A stretch of 64,000 bases of DNA, from NCBI RefSeq assembly GCF_014217835.1, contig NZ_CP055263.1:930001-994000 (forward strand). Reading direction: 5' to 3'. The position numbers and the translations under genes were made by a program. This document shows positions 46,112-58,496 of this stretch, in pieces. Position 1 is the first letter of the stretch; every line of letters begins with the position of its first letter. The stretch comes from Metabacillus sp. KUDC1714. Its GTDB lineage: Bacteria > Bacillota > Bacilli > Bacillales > Bacillaceae. The notes beneath the pieces are model-generated. The model worked only from the letters and a program-made list of their open reading frames with translations. It ran no database searches and was not told the DNA's origin.

Positions 46112-46372
46112 AAAAGAGCAATGATAGAAAATAACTATCATTACTCTTTCTAGGAATAATGTTATGTTATCCTCCATCCCGATCAGTAGCCCTCCATTAT
46201 AGAAAACTCTATAATGACAGTATTACCCTTGTTCAAAGTAATACCAGCAAATGAATCATGACTTATTCATTTACTTCGGCGAAAAGCCCTTTGCAATATG
46301 GTCATTGGTGTCATTCTCACATATTGTACTAATGTTTTTCGCTCCTCTACCTCATCTTGAGATAAGGTGGTT
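46112..46372 (-). promoter_or_regulatory. Lysine riboswitch with intrinsic terminator
   Basis: On the minus strand the conserved L-box blocks appear in order: AGGTAGAGGAGCG (near 46345), CGCCGAAG followed by AAAT (46281-46274), TTGCTGG (near 46250), CTGTCA (near 46220), and GGAGGGCTA (46195-46187). A terminator follows: AAAGAGTAATGATAG pairs with CTATCATTGCTCTTT then T-run (46150-46112). Lysine binding is expected to favour the terminator and shut off the downstream transporter. Confidence 0.92.
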
Positions 46373-46430
46373 AGGTCAATATTTGATTTTCAACATTTTA
46401 TAGTTTAACAAAGTATAGACTAAGTAGCAA

Positions 46431-47171
46431 CTATGGTTTTTTTGGTAATTCTATTGAGTGATCAGCATCTTCACTGCCACTTCCATTATAATATTGTGGC
46501 ACGTCTCCTTGTTCAGTCTGGATAATAACTGGAATTGTATTTTCTGCTTTTACCACCTCTGTAGCAAATGGAATAACAACCTGTACACTCACTTCAACAT
46601 AAATTACGATTTCATGTTTTGCATTATTAATCCCATATTCCTCTGTCGTACTTTTAATATCTGTAAAAACATCACCTATTAAATAATATTCTATTGGAAT
46701 ACCGGGACCAAGTGTACTTAAAATTGCATTATCTGTTATTTTACCTAATGGTATCTCATAAATAATTCCAGTATCTCTTGCTTGTTCAGGGGTTATATCA
46801 TGGAAATTATTTCTTTCAATCTCACCAAGCTTCTTAGTTACATTGTCAGTTACCCTTTTTTTGGCTGCAGTTACTGCTCGTTGATTAAAGCTAAAGGAAT
46901 TGATGTTCCCCTCATTATCCTTATCAATAATCACTAAATCCTGTTGTTCCTCTTTAGTAAGGATCTCCTCTTCAACTGCGTCATGAATAATTGTTGTTGC
47001 TACTTTATTTGCCTCTAACCTTGCGATTTTCATCATTGTTGACTCAATCTGAACATTAACTATCCAAAAACTTGTTGCTGTTAAAATTATAAAAATAACC
47101 AAAGTTAGTAATAACACATAGCGAAAAGGCAAAGGCCCTCTACGCGGACGACGACCGCGGAACTTAGCCAA
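46431..47171 (-). CDS. yunB: Sporulation protein YunB
   Basis: A 246-residue protein with a basic N-terminus (AKFRGRRPRRGPLPF), one membrane helix at about 20-40, and an extracytoplasmic domain with NLG/LGPGIPIEYYLIGDVFTDIK and QGDVPQYYNGSG motifs characteristic of YunB. B. subtilis YunB is needed for proper spore formation; its mechanism is unknown. TTG at 47171 is chosen because AAAGGAGGGATTTTT lies just upstream, and the longer frame to 47228 lacks such a site. Codirectional with yunC. Confidence 0.88.
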   Translation of the reverse strand: MAKFRGRRPRRGPLPFRYVLLLTLVIFIILTATSFWIVNVQIESTMMKIARLEANKVATTIIHDAVEEEILTKEEQQDLVIIDKDNEGNINSFSFNQRAVTAAKKRVTDNVTKKLGEIERNNFHDITPEQARDTGIIYEIPLGKITDNAILSTLGPGIPIEYYLIGDVFTDIKSTTEEYGINNAKHEIVIYVEVSVQVVIPFATEVVKAENTIPVIIQTEQGDVPQYYNGSGSEDADHSIELPKKP

Positions 47172-47254
47172 AAAAATCCCTCCTTTACAAGCTATGTTTA
47201 TGCATGTAAAGAGGGATGTAAGCATCATTTTTTATCATTTTTACATTCTAAGAT

Positions 47255-47557
47255 TCATGCCATCTTCAGTAAGGCATCTTTTCCTTTTGTGCCAACAACA
47301 ATCCCAAGCTTCTCAGCCTCATATGTGACAGATTCTAATGGCGCCTCAAGTAATTGGTCAATTGTTCTAACACCGACTGCTCTACCTGCAATAATACCTC
47401 TATCTTTTAACTTTTCGTTTAATAAAGCGACATCTAACGCACCACACATAATATACCCTTTGTCGTTGGTGACTGCCATAAAGTTCGTTTTAGGTAAAGC
47501 AACTGTGATTGCTGTAAATTGTATTCCTTCAATGACAATTGGAGTCATGGTAACCAT
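47255..47557 (-). CDS. yunC: YunC family (DUF1805) protein
   Basis: A 100-residue protein that matches YunC/DUF1805 very well: PKTNFMAVTNDKGYIMCGALDVALL and GRAVGVRTIDQLL are characteristic. The crystal-structure-known family is of unknown function. Start uncertain by one codon: GTG at 47560 or ATG at 47557, both served by GGGAG upstream; the ATG gives the MVTMTP start like MVNLTP in YunC. Lies between yunB and yunD on the same strand. Confidence 0.9.
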   Translation of the reverse strand: MVTMTPIVIEGIQFTAITVALPKTNFMAVTNDKGYIMCGALDVALLNEKLKDRGIIAGRAVGVRTIDQLLEAPLESVTYEAEKLGIVVGTKGKDALLKMA

Positions 47558-47627
47558 CACTATCTACACTCCCTTCTTACTATATCTTTATGAGCAAGTA
47601 AAGGATACGTGTAGATTGTTCGCCTAT

Positions 47628-49028
47628 TTAAGATGGTGTATTTTCACCTAACTTCCAAGCTAAAAGGTCCCTTAATAGTTCTGGCATATAAAAGATTTTT
47701 TTCTCCGCGTGACTTATTTCAGGATATAATGGTCCAAGGGAAAACATATCAACTGTAGCAACAGAATAAACTCTGTGAGGATCAATAGGCTTACCATGGA
47801 CTAACACATCTGTAACATGATGTTTACCATCTGAAAGTACCTCAGATATTACCTCAATCCCGTCGAATACCATTCTCCCCATTACTTTCCCTCTAAAACC
47901 TAAACCTTTTAATTTTAGGTGTTCCATTCTTTCTTCTCTTGCTTGGACAATCACCTCTTTTAAAACATCACCTTTTAAATAGACCTTACATGGATTAATA
48001 GGATGTGGACATATTCGATGGAGATCCTTTTTCGTGACAGGACCTTTGCTTAAAGGCTCTAATAACATTCCTGAGTTAACCATCCCAACCTCTCCGTCAC
48101 ACCACTCGCGTATTGCACGGACTAAGAATAATGGAAAGGACGATTCATTAAACCAATCTAGTGTTAACTCATCCTGAAGGAATCCAACTACTTCAGATAG
48201 CTTAGATTCACTGTCTGCTAATTTAAGTTGTAGCCATTCCTCTGTTTCTTGACAGACTTCCTTTTGTTCATCCATAGGATAAATAGAAGCTTTACGATCT
48301 ACCAACATTTTCTGTTTGTTATTGATCGTAAGTGAGATATGACCGACATATTGTCCATACTTTCCAGCACCAGCAACTAACGTATGATTAATCTTTTCAC
48401 CATTTGGTAATACATGATGTGTATGACCGCCAATAATAATATCAATATCAGGAAATTCCCTTGCAATGATTTCATCATCACTAATACCAAGATGGGAGAG
48501 AAGAATAATGATATCTGCTTGTTCCTTTACCTGATTTATTGTTTCTAATAAGCTCTGGAAGGGGTCTTTTATTTTCCAACCAAGTAACTCATAAAATTTT
48601 TCATAAAATACCGTAACTCCTAAAATTGCCAACTTTACCCCATTATTTAATGTCACCATTTTATAAGGGACAACCCAAGGAGGTCGTTCCCCGAGCTCTG
48701 TATATAAATTTGATATGACGATTGAAAAGTTCGCTTCATCATATAACGAATTTAAGTCGTCATAAGAAAAAGTAATCCCTTCATTATTACCTATTGTCAC
48801 TGCATCATATTGAAGCATATTTAATAAAGTCACGTTTGCCTTGCCTTGTGTTGCTTCTGTTATTGGATGAAAACGGTCTGCATGATCACCTATATCTAGA
48901 AGAAGCATTTGCTCTTTATTTTGTTCATGTAGTTTCTTTTTATTTTTTAAAAATTGGACGATAGCTGGCCAATTTTCAAAATGACTATGTAAATCATTTG
49001 TATGGTAAAGGTGAATTTTCTCTAGCAT
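47628..49028 (-). CDS. yunD: YunD, cytosolic 5'-nucleotidase/UDP-sugar hydrolase-type metallophosphatase
   Basis: A 466-residue two-domain enzyme of the 5'-nucleotidase family. The N-terminal metallophosphatase domain has HTNDLHSHF at about 9-17, DIGDHADRF at about 45-53, GNNEG near 79 and GGHTHH near 191; the C-terminal 5'-nucleotidase domain (about 280-450) binds the nucleotide, with NSGMLL near 330. No signal peptide, so it is cytoplasmic, unlike most UshA-type enzymes. The substrate is not known. Start ATG has GGGGAGAGGAAC upstream. Confidence 0.9.
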   Translation of the reverse strand: MLEKIHLYHTNDLHSHFENWPAIVQFLKNKKKLHEQNKEQMLLLDIGDHADRFHPITEATQGKANVTLLNMLQYDAVTIGNNEGITFSYDDLNSLYDEANFSIVISNLYTELGERPPWVVPYKMVTLNNGVKLAILGVTVFYEKFYELLGWKIKDPFQSLLETINQVKEQADIIILLSHLGISDDEIIAREFPDIDIIIGGHTHHVLPNGEKINHTLVAGAGKYGQYVGHISLTINNKQKMLVDRKASIYPMDEQKEVCQETEEWLQLKLADSESKLSEVVGFLQDELTLDWFNESSFPLFLVRAIREWCDGEVGMVNSGMLLEPLSKGPVTKKDLHRICPHPINPCKVYLKGDVLKEVIVQAREERMEHLKLKGLGFRGKVMGRMVFDGIEVISEVLSDGKHHVTDVLVHGKPIDPHRVYSVATVDMFSLGPLYPEISHAEKKIFYMPELLRDLLAWKLGENTPS

Positions 49029-49100
49029 GTTCCTCTCCCCTTATTCGTAAGGTGTAACTGATGCTACCCGTGTACTCTTTTATCTCTTACTGCTTAAATT

Positions 49101-49928
49101 TTATGTTCCAGTGAAACCCTCAAATATTAATTTTAAGCCAGCAATGATTAACACGATTCTTAATAAATTAACAATTGTCTTGTCTTTTAATTTTGTATTA
49201 AGAACAGCTCCAAATCTGCCTCCAAACCATGCACCTGGAATTAGTGCTGCTGTGTATAGCCAGTTTATATTCCCTAATGCAATATGAGTAACTGAGCTAG
49301 TAGAAGCTGAAAGAAATATTATAAACATTGATGTTGCAACTGCAATGTGCGGTGGGAACATGAACAACAAGATCATCGCCGGCACCATCAGAGCACCACC
49401 GCCAATCCCAAATAATCCTGAAATGAACCCAACAACAAATGCTATTAAAACGCCTAGTACTGGCTGAAAGGAATAAGAGATTTCATTACCATCCTCACCA
49501 ATATACGAACGATTCACCTTTATACCAGGTTGTTGTTTCCATTGAGGAAGTTTATCCTTAACAATTAAAATAATTGAAACGAAGATCATAAATAAACCAA
49601 ACCATATTGAGAAAGAAGTCGTATTAAAAAACTTATTTGCGTATGCACCTACGATTCCACCTGGTCCACTTCCGATAAAAAAGATAAGTCCACTCTTATA
49701 ATCAACTTTTTTATATTTCATATACGTTAGTGTGGATGAAAGTCCAGTAAAGATCACAACTAATAATGATGTACCAACTGCTACCTGTGGTGACACACTT
49801 TCAAATCCAGGTAAGTAGGATCCTAAAGTTAGTAGCATCGGAACAACGATAATTCCTCCACCTAAACCAACTAGACTTCCGATTGTTCCTGCAACAATAC
49901 CTACAACCACTAAGATTATCCACTCCAT
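49101..49928 (-). CDS. yunE: TauE/SafE family sulfite exporter-like permease YunE
   Basis: A 275-residue membrane protein with about eight helices and the two internal repeats of the TauE/SafE family. The motifs GTIGSLVGLGGGIIVVPML at about 15-33 and GFISGLFGIGGGALMVPAM at about 167-185 mark the two halves. Relatives export sulfite, sulfoacetate or other organic anions; the substrate here is unknown. Start ATG lies six bases after the yunF stop region, on the same strand, so yunF and yunE are likely one operon. Confidence 0.9.
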   Translation of the reverse strand: MEWIILVVVGIVAGTIGSLVGLGGGIIVVPMLLTLGSYLPGFESVSPQVAVGTSLLVVIFTGLSSTLTYMKYKKVDYKSGLIFFIGSGPGGIVGAYANKFFNTTSFSIWFGLFMIFVSIILIVKDKLPQWKQQPGIKVNRSYIGEDGNEISYSFQPVLGVLIAFVVGFISGLFGIGGGALMVPAMILLFMFPPHIAVATSMFIIFLSASTSSVTHIALGNINWLYTAALIPGAWFGGRFGAVLNTKLKDKTIVNLLRIVLIIAGLKLIFEGFTGT

Positions 49929-49933
49929 ATTTC

Positions 49934-50806
49934 TTACTGCTCCTCTTCAAGATTGAATAAGCTTAATTGTTTTTCTGCCAATCCAGTATAAGTGATGTCT
50001 AATAGATTTATCATCATTTTTGCATTTTCTGCCGCATCTCCGCCTGAATTATTATTAAAGAGCATATAAATCGTCTTTGATTGGTTTTGAAGTGAACTTA
50101 AATGATCTTTCCAATCTAGTAACTCATCCTGATTATACCGATACAAATATCGGACATCTCTCCAATCGTCACCAGAAGCTGGCTTATTCCAACCATGTAC
50201 ATTTCTTCCATGTAAACGAATAAGCGTTTTACTAGAATCAGTAGGATGAAGAACAGTTGGGATCGACCTCTCCCCTGCTTGTGGTTCATCGACAATACTA
50301 TGTATCCATTTTTCAGATTCCATAAACTGTAGCGTTCTTTCGTAATAGACGTGCGAGAACCATGATCGATTGCGAAATTCAAGTGCTACGTCATAATCAC
50401 TCATTTGTTCTCTACACCATTTTAAATACAAAACATTTTCTTTATTGCATTGAAACCATGGAGGAAATTGAAATAAAACCATTGCAAGCTTATTAGCCCT
50501 TTTTATTGGTTCTATTGATTTTATGTATGCTTTAAACATAGCTTGTTTCGTTTCAAAGAGGTTTTCTCCACGAAGATGTCCAGTCATTCCCTGGTAAGCC
50601 TTTGGTATAAATTGAAAAGTATCGGGAGTATCGCTTAACCATTTCGCAATATTTCGTTCTGGTTGAATGGCATAAAAACTAGCATCAATTTCAACTGTAG
50701 GAAAATGTGCAGCATATTCTTGTAATTTATTTGTAGGATTCGTTTTTGAAGGATAGAGTGAATCGTGATCTCCCCACCCCGTTAGACCAATTTGAACTGT
50801 CGTCAA
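49934..50806 (-). CDS. yunF: DUF72 family protein YunF
   Basis: A 290-residue soluble protein of the DUF72 family, a TIM-barrel fold. The N-terminal VQIGLTGWGDHDSLYP, the FEYNAxP-like VEIDASFYAI and the C-terminal YMLFNNNSGGDAAENA segments are typical. Function unknown. It lies six bases from yunE, an arrangement kept from B. subtilis. The start ATG has AAAGGATGATTTG upstream. In B. subtilis the pur/puc region follows; here the suf operon does, so there is a synteny break at about 50.9 kb. Confidence 0.85.
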   Translation of the reverse strand: MTTVQIGLTGWGDHDSLYPSKTNPTNKLQEYAAHFPTVEIDASFYAIQPERNIAKWLSDTPDTFQFIPKAYQGMTGHLRGENLFETKQAMFKAYIKSIEPIKRANKLAMVLFQFPPWFQCNKENVLYLKWCREQMSDYDVALEFRNRSWFSHVYYERTLQFMESEKWIHSIVDEPQAGERSIPTVLHPTDSSKTLIRLHGRNVHGWNKPASGDDWRDVRYLYRYNQDELLDWKDHLSSLQNQSKTIYMLFNNNSGGDAAENAKMMINLLDITYTGLAEKQLSLFNLEEEQ

Positions 50807-50969
50807 TCAAATCATCCTTTGGAACATGTTAAAATTTTAAGTTTTTCTAAATCTACTATACCATGACATGCTGTGATTAACATCGAACTGGGTTTGAAAA
50901 AGATGCGTATATTTTATGAGGAATTACTTAATGAGGTGTTTAAGTTAGCTTAATTAATTGAAGATAAAA

Positions 50970-50992
50970 GAGACTGACAATTATGTCAGTCC
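50970..50992 (-). terminator. Terminator of the suf operon
   Basis: On the minus strand GACTGACA pairs with TGTCAGTC over a TAAT loop, followed by TCTTTTATC. It lies directly after sufB. Confidence 0.75.
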
Positions 50993-51000
50993 CCATTTTA

Positions 51001-52398
51001 TTAACCGATAGAACCTTCCATTTCGAACTTGATTAGACGGTTCATCTCAACTGCATATTCCATTGGAAGCTCTTTTGTGAATGGCTCAATAAAGCCCATT
51101 ACAATCATTTCTGTTGCTTCTTCTTCTGAGATACCACGACTCATAAGATAGAATAATTGTTCTTCAGAAACTTTAGAAACCTTCGCTTCATGCTCAAGAG
51201 AAATATTGTCGTTCATGATCTCATTATAAGGAATCGTATCTGATGTAGATTGATTATCCATAATGAGTGTATCACATTCAATATTTGATCTTGCCCCATC
51301 TGCTTTGCGACCGAATTGTACGATTCCACGATATGTTACTTTACCACCTTGTTTAGAGATGGATTTAGAAACAATCGTTGATGAAGTATTTGGTGCTAAG
51401 TGAATCATTTTCGCACCAGCATCTTGATGCTGACCTTTACCTGCAATCGCGATAGATAAAGTCATTCCGCGAGCTCCCTCACCTTTAAGGATAACCGCAG
51501 GATATTTCATTGTAAGTTTAGATCCGATGTTGCCATCGATCCATTCCATTGTTGCGTTCGCTTCACAAACAGCACGCTTTGTTACAAGGTTAAATACATT
51601 GTTTGCCCAGTTTTGAATCGTCGTATAACGGCAATATCCGCCATCTTTAACAATAATTTCTACAACAGCACTATGAAGTGAATTTGTTGTGTAAACTGGA
51701 GCCGTACAACCTTCAACATAATGAACATGTGCGCCTTCGTCTACGATGATAAGTGTACGCTCAAATTGACCCATATTTTCAGAGTTGATACGGAAGTAGG
51801 CTTGTAATGGTGTATCAACTTTAATACCTTTTGGTACGTAGATGAATGATCCACCAGACCATACTGCAGAATTTAGAGCAGAGAATTTATTATCAGTAGG
51901 TGGAATTACCTTACCGAAATGCTCACGGAAAATATCTTCATTTTCTTTTAAAGCAGTATCTGTATCCTTAAAGACGATTCCAAGATCTTCAAGGTCTTCT
52001 TTCATATTATGGTAAACAACCTCTGATTCATATTGCGCAGATACACCTGCTAAATATTTTTGTTCTGCCTCTGGAATACCTAGCTTATCAAATGTACTCT
52101 TAATCTCTTCAGGAACTTCATCCCATGAACGCTCTGATTTTTCAGATGGTTTAACATAGTACGTAATTTCATCAAAATTCAGTGAAGCCATATCGCCACC
52201 CCATTGTGGCATTGGCATACTATAAAAATGTTCTAATGATTTCAAACGAAAATCTAACATCCACTGTGGTTCATTTTTCATACGAGAGATTTCTTCAACG
52301 ATCTCTTTCGTTAACCCTCGTTCTGAACGGAAGATAGAAACATCTTTATCAGCAAACCCGTATTTGTAATCGCCTATTTCAGGTGCCTTTTTTGCCAT
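51001..52398 (-). CDS. sufB: Fe-S cluster assembly protein SufB
   Basis: A 465-residue scaffold subunit of the SufBCD complex, on which [4Fe-4S] clusters form. The right-handed beta-helix core is visible as repeated short strands from about 150 to 400, with the conserved SIFRSERG start and the C-terminal [20 protein letters not shown]. Functional Cys (VEGCTAP) and Glu residues are present. Start ATG follows GGAGTGAATGTAG. It is the last gene of sufCDSUB and ends in a terminator. Confidence 0.97.
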   Translation of the reverse strand: MAKKAPEIGDYKYGFADKDVSIFRSERGLTKEIVEEISRMKNEPQWMLDFRLKSLEHFYSMPMPQWGGDMASLNFDEITYYVKPSEKSERSWDEVPEEIKSTFDKLGIPEAEQKYLAGVSAQYESEVVYHNMKEDLEDLGIVFKDTDTALKENEDIFREHFGKVIPPTDNKFSALNSAVWSGGSFIYVPKGIKVDTPLQAYFRINSENMGQFERTLIIVDEGAHVHYVEGCTAPVYTTNSLHSAVVEIIVKDGGYCRYTTIQNWANNVFNLVTKRAVCEANATMEWIDGNIGSKLTMKYPAVILKGEGARGMTLSIAIAGKGQHQDAGAKMIHLAPNTSSTIVSKSISKQGGKVTYRGIVQFGRKADGARSNIECDTLIMDNQSTSDTIPYNEIMNDNISLEHEAKVSKVSEEQLFYLMSRGISEEEATEMIVMGFIEPFTKELPMEYAVEMNRLIKFEMEGSIG

Positions 52399-52446
52399 CT
52401 ACATTCACTCCTATCCATTTAGAATATTAGGGATACCCCTAATGAC

Positions 52447-55395
<2,949 letters not shown>

Positions 55396-55418
55396 ACGTC
55401 CTATACTCCCCCTTGCGC

Positions 55419-56204
55419 TTATGCTTCTTGCCCAACAGTTTCGTCTTCAATACCTAATTCTTGTTTAATCCAGTCATAACCCTCTGCTTCTAAGCGTTGT
55501 GCTAACTCAGGTCCACCTGATTTCACAACACGGCCTTGCATCATTACATGCACTTTATCTGGTGTAATGTAATTTAATAAACGTTGATAATGAGTAATCA
55601 TTAAGCAACCAAAATCTTCGTTACGCATTTTATTAATACCTTTTGCTACAACTTTTAAAGCATCGATATCAAGACCAGAATCGATCTCATCAAGAATCGC
55701 AATTTTTGGCTCGATCATCATTAATTGAAGAATTTCATTACGTTTTTTCTCTCCACCAGAGAAACCTTCATTTAGGTAACGTTGTGCCATATCTGGATCC
55801 ATTTCTAATTCTTCCATATTAGCATCCATTTTACGGATAAACTTCATTAAAGAAATTTCTTCGCCCTCTTCCCGGCGTGCATTGATTGATGAACGTAAGA
55901 AGTCTGCGTTCGTAACACCACTAATTTCACTTGGATATTGCATTGCTAAAAATAGACCAGCACGTGCACGCTCATCTACTTCCATTTCTAATACATCTTC
56001 ACCATCTAAAGTAATGCTTCCACTAGTAACTTCATATTTCGGGTGACCCATAATTGCAGATGATAATGTTGATTTACCTGTTCCGTTAGGCCCCATGATC
56101 GCATGGAACTCTCCGCCTTTTATTTCGAGATTTACACCTTTTAGAATTTCTTTCCCATCAATTTCTACGTGTAAATCCTTAATGATTAATGTAGAACCTG
56201 CCAT
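55419..56204 (-). CDS. sufC: Fe-S assembly ATPase SufC
   Basis: A 261-residue ABC-type ATPase that powers SufBCD scaffold remodelling; soluble, with no membrane partner. Walker A GPNGTGKST at about 38-46, ABC signature FSGGEKKR at about 148-155, Walker B AILDEIDSGLD at about 173-183, and the H-loop His near 205 are all present. First gene of sufCDSUB; ATG preceded by TATGGAGGTATAGTT. Two TGAGAATAA direct repeats, 11 bases apart, lie just upstream. Confidence 0.97.
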   Translation of the reverse strand: MAGSTLIIKDLHVEIDGKEILKGVNLEIKGGEFHAIMGPNGTGKSTLSSAIMGHPKYEVTSGSITLDGEDVLEMEVDERARAGLFLAMQYPSEISGVTNADFLRSSINARREEGEEISLMKFIRKMDANMEELEMDPDMAQRYLNEGFSGGEKKRNEILQLMMIEPKIAILDEIDSGLDIDALKVVAKGINKMRNEDFGCLMITHYQRLLNYITPDKVHVMMQGRVVKSGGPELAQRLEAEGYDWIKQELGIEDETVGQEA

Positions 56205-56544
56205 AACTATACCTCCATAATATATAAAGTTTACTTATTCTCAATTTATTCTCATTCTAATCTTATAACAAATCAAAAGTGAATACAACCTTTAAGGAAT
56301 AGACTCGAATTTTGTCTAGGATTGAAATAACTAGCTGTATTAAATCAATATGTATATAGAGTGAGAAAAGAGCCTTTTTCTACTATATAACACATTGATC
56401 TGTGAATCTACCTCCATACCTAGATTAGTTTTTACTTCCTTTTAAAAAACATTCTGTAAAAGGATAACCCCACCTGAGTTAATATATGTAAAAGGACCAG
56501 TCTGCGACTGGTCCTTTCAATTTCTCTATTTAACATAATAATGC
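56205..56544. other. Region upstream of sufC
   Basis: Holds the suf promoter region on the minus strand: two direct TGAGAATAA motifs (56235-56243 and 56246-56254) and a possible TTGTTA-N17-TAAATT promoter overlapping them. The hairpin at 56491-56517 ends the region. Confidence 0.45.
56491..56517. terminator. Hairpin downstream of the 59-residue gene
   Basis: Twelve-bp perfect stem (AAAGGACCAGTC and complement) with a TGC loop. T-runs on both sides are short, so its strength is moderate. Confidence 0.65.
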
Positions 56545-56724
56545 TTACTTTTTCATTCTTCTTTCGATTTCCGCATGAATCAACTGACTCTTGCGATAAT
56601 CCTCTTCACGACTTAATTCTACATCCATTCTTTTTTCAAGCTTTTGTGAGTACTCAGCATACCCAATGCCATGGGAATTATGCATTGCCTTTTCCATTTC
56701 AGTTGTGTAGTTGAGTTCTAGCAT
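56545..56724 (-). CDS. Small hypothetical protein (59 residues)
   Basis: A 59-residue charged, probably helical protein (MLELNYTTEMEKAMHNSHG at the start; SREEDYRKSQLIHAEIERR near the end). I do not recognise a family. The ATG at 56724 has no good ribosome-binding site. An AAAGGA seven bases before an in-frame ATT (56745) would add seven codons, so the start is uncertain and could also be a mutated ATG. Codon use looks like real coding sequence. Placed between sufC and yurZ on the same strand. Confidence 0.5.
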   Translation of the reverse strand: MLELNYTTEMEKAMHNSHGIGYAEYSQKLEKRMDVELSREEDYRKSQLIHAEIERRMKK

Positions 56725-56985
56725 TTCTTGACTCGAGTGGATAATGAATCAATCCTTTCAACTTTTAATTTACATAAAAAGTTTATCAAGAATATTCAAA
56801 TAACTCAAAGTGCGTCAGATTATGTGACAATCTTTTGAGATCGATTATTATTCATTTAGTAAAATTAAACCGTGTTTTTATACATTTCCTCAAACATCCT
56901 CTGGATTACTCGCACTTAAGATTATTTTGCTTCAATTAATATTGAAACAATCTCCACTAAAGATTCCTGGGTTCTATAACAGATT

Positions 56986-57357
56986 TTATTGTTTTAATTG
57001 ATTTAGTTCCGTTATACACTCTTGTACAAGTGTTACAGCTTGACTCATAGCTGCCCCACCGCCAAATGCAGCAGTTACACCAATTGCCTCTAAGATTTCT
57101 TCTTCACTCGCTCCTTGATCTAGGCAGCCCTTAGTATGATAGACCATGCAATATTCATCTTGAGATTGAATACTAATTCCTAAAGCAATTAAATGCTTTT
57201 GCTTTTGTGATAATTTCCCTTCCTTAAAACAAGCCTCAGTAAATGCATTGTAATGATGAGCAATCTCTGGCATTTTTTGTGTGAATGTTCCTATACCACT
57301 TTTGAATTCGAGTAAAGCAGCTTCAGTTGAATTTCTCGGTTCATGAATATGTTCCAT
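56986..57357 (-). CDS. yurZ: YurZ, carboxymuconolactone decarboxylase/AhpD-like protein
   Basis: A 123-residue helical protein of the CMD/AhpD family. AhpD enzymes use a CxxC redox pair and a His; here the second Cys (Cys70) and His74 are kept (EYCMVYH) but the first Cys is replaced by Asp67, so it cannot form that disulfide. It may be a metal- or proton-relay variant; activity unknown. ATG at 57357 follows GGAGTTGTGGGAA and is preferred to 57372. It lies between the suf and met genes, as in B. subtilis. Confidence 0.85.
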   Translation of the reverse strand: MEHIHEPRNSTEAALLEFKSGIGTFTQKMPEIAHHYNAFTEACFKEGKLSQKQKHLIALGISIQSQDEYCMVYHTKGCLDQGASEEEILEAIGVTAAFGGGAAMSQAVTLVQECITELNQLKQ

Positions 57358-57429
57358 TTCCCACAACTCCAATCAGGATTTTTTCACGGTTAGTATGCTT
57401 TAAATAAAAAAATGTATGCTAAACTGAAC

Positions 57430-57590
57430 AAAAGCGCAAGCGCCTTGAACAGCCTCGGGCAAATAAGATGATTTAGAATAGAAGGCGTTCTTTGCCTTCA
57501 ATTCTAAATCATCTTATGACCTCGAGGGGCTAGGCGCTGGAGCTAGATGTCAAAGTGTTATCCGCAGTACAAGCATTTTTTAATTCCGAG
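57430..57590. repeat. Dispersed hairpin repeat, copy F with tail
   Basis: Family copy with head AAAAGCGCAAGCGCC. Interior arms ATGATTTAGAAT and ATTCTAAATCAT pair perfectly, as do GAAGGC and GCCTTC. The end reads AGGCGCTGGAGCTAGATGTC; the tail carries a diverged version of the shared tail sequence. It lies between metQ and yurZ. Confidence 0.85.
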
Positions 57591-57602
57591 ATAAGAACAA
57601 AA

Positions 57603-57630
57603 AAAGGCCAACAAATACCATGTCGGCCTC
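57603..57630 (-). terminator. Terminator of metNPQ
   Basis: AAAAGGCC pairs with GGCCT plus flanking A/T-runs around a 15-nt loop; on the minus strand the stem is followed by TTTTTTTG. It lies ten bases after the metQ stop. Confidence 0.65.
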
Positions 57631-57639
57631 TTTTTCTAT

Positions 57640-58485
57640 TTATTCACTTTTTGCTGCGGAAATAACAGATCCTTTGTATTTTGTTTCGATAAATTCTTGT
57701 ATCTCTTCTGATTTTAATACTTCTACTAATGCTTTAATTTCTTCTCTGTCTTCGTCACCTTCACGAACAACAATTAGGTTAACATAAGGGTTGTTCTCTG
57801 GTGATTCTAGTGCAATTGCATCTTTAGCTGGGTTTAATTCAGCATCAAGTGCATAGTTACCGTTAATTAAAATAGCATCAGCTTCATCATTTTCATAAGC
57901 CTTTGTCAGCATTGGTGCCTCAATATTAGCTTCAAACACTAAATTTTTAGGATTTTCTGCAATATCTTCTATTGTTGCTGCTGTTTTTTCAACGCCCTCT
58001 TTAATCGTAATTAATCCCTTTTCTTCTAATAAAGAAAGCATACGACCGTGATCAGCAACAGAGTTACTCATAATAATTTTTGCTCCATTTGGTAGATCTT
58101 CTAATGACTTATGGCGTTTTGAATAAACACCAATTGGTTCGATATGGACTCCACCAGCATTCACAAATTTATAATTATTATCAGCAATTTGAGACTCTAA
58201 GTAAGGTTCATGTTGGAAGTAATTAGCATCTAACTCTTCTTCTGCTAATGTCTTATTTGGTAAAACATAATCTGTAAATTCTACGATTTCTAATTCAATC
58301 CCTTTTTCTTCTAATAAAGGTTTTGCTTCTTCTAATATTTCAACATGTGGTACAGGTGATGCACCTACTTTTAATGTTTTTGCCTCTCCTTCGGAACCTT
58401 CAGTTCCTTCCTGTGACGCCCCACCACAAGCAACAAGTGCTGTTGTAAAAATCGTAAATATAATTGCTAATAAAGCTTTTTTCAT
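57640..58485 (-). CDS. metQ: Methionine ABC transporter, substrate-binding lipoprotein MetQ
   Basis: A 281-residue lipoprotein of the NlpA/MetQ family. The signal peptide ends in the lipobox ALVACGG (lipidated Cys20). The mature protein binds methionine (and often methionine sulfoxide) outside the membrane and hands it to MetP. Characteristic segments: VGASPVPHVEIL at about 41-52 and ALDAELNPAKDAI near 205-217. Last gene of the metN-metP-metQ operon, controlled by the SAM riboswitch upstream. Start ATG has AGGAGGAAGAACG upstream. Confidence 0.95.
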   Translation of the reverse strand: MKKALLAIIFTIFTTALVACGGASQEGTEGSEGEAKTLKVGASPVPHVEILEEAKPLLEEKGIELEIVEFTDYVLPNKTLAEEELDANYFQHEPYLESQIADNNYKFVNAGGVHIEPIGVYSKRHKSLEDLPNGAKIIMSNSVADHGRMLSLLEEKGLITIKEGVEKTAATIEDIAENPKNLVFEANIEAPMLTKAYENDEADAILINGNYALDAELNPAKDAIALESPENNPYVNLIVVREGDEDREEIKALVEVLKSEEIQEFIETKYKGSVISAAKSE

Positions 58486-58496
58486 CGTTCTTCCTC

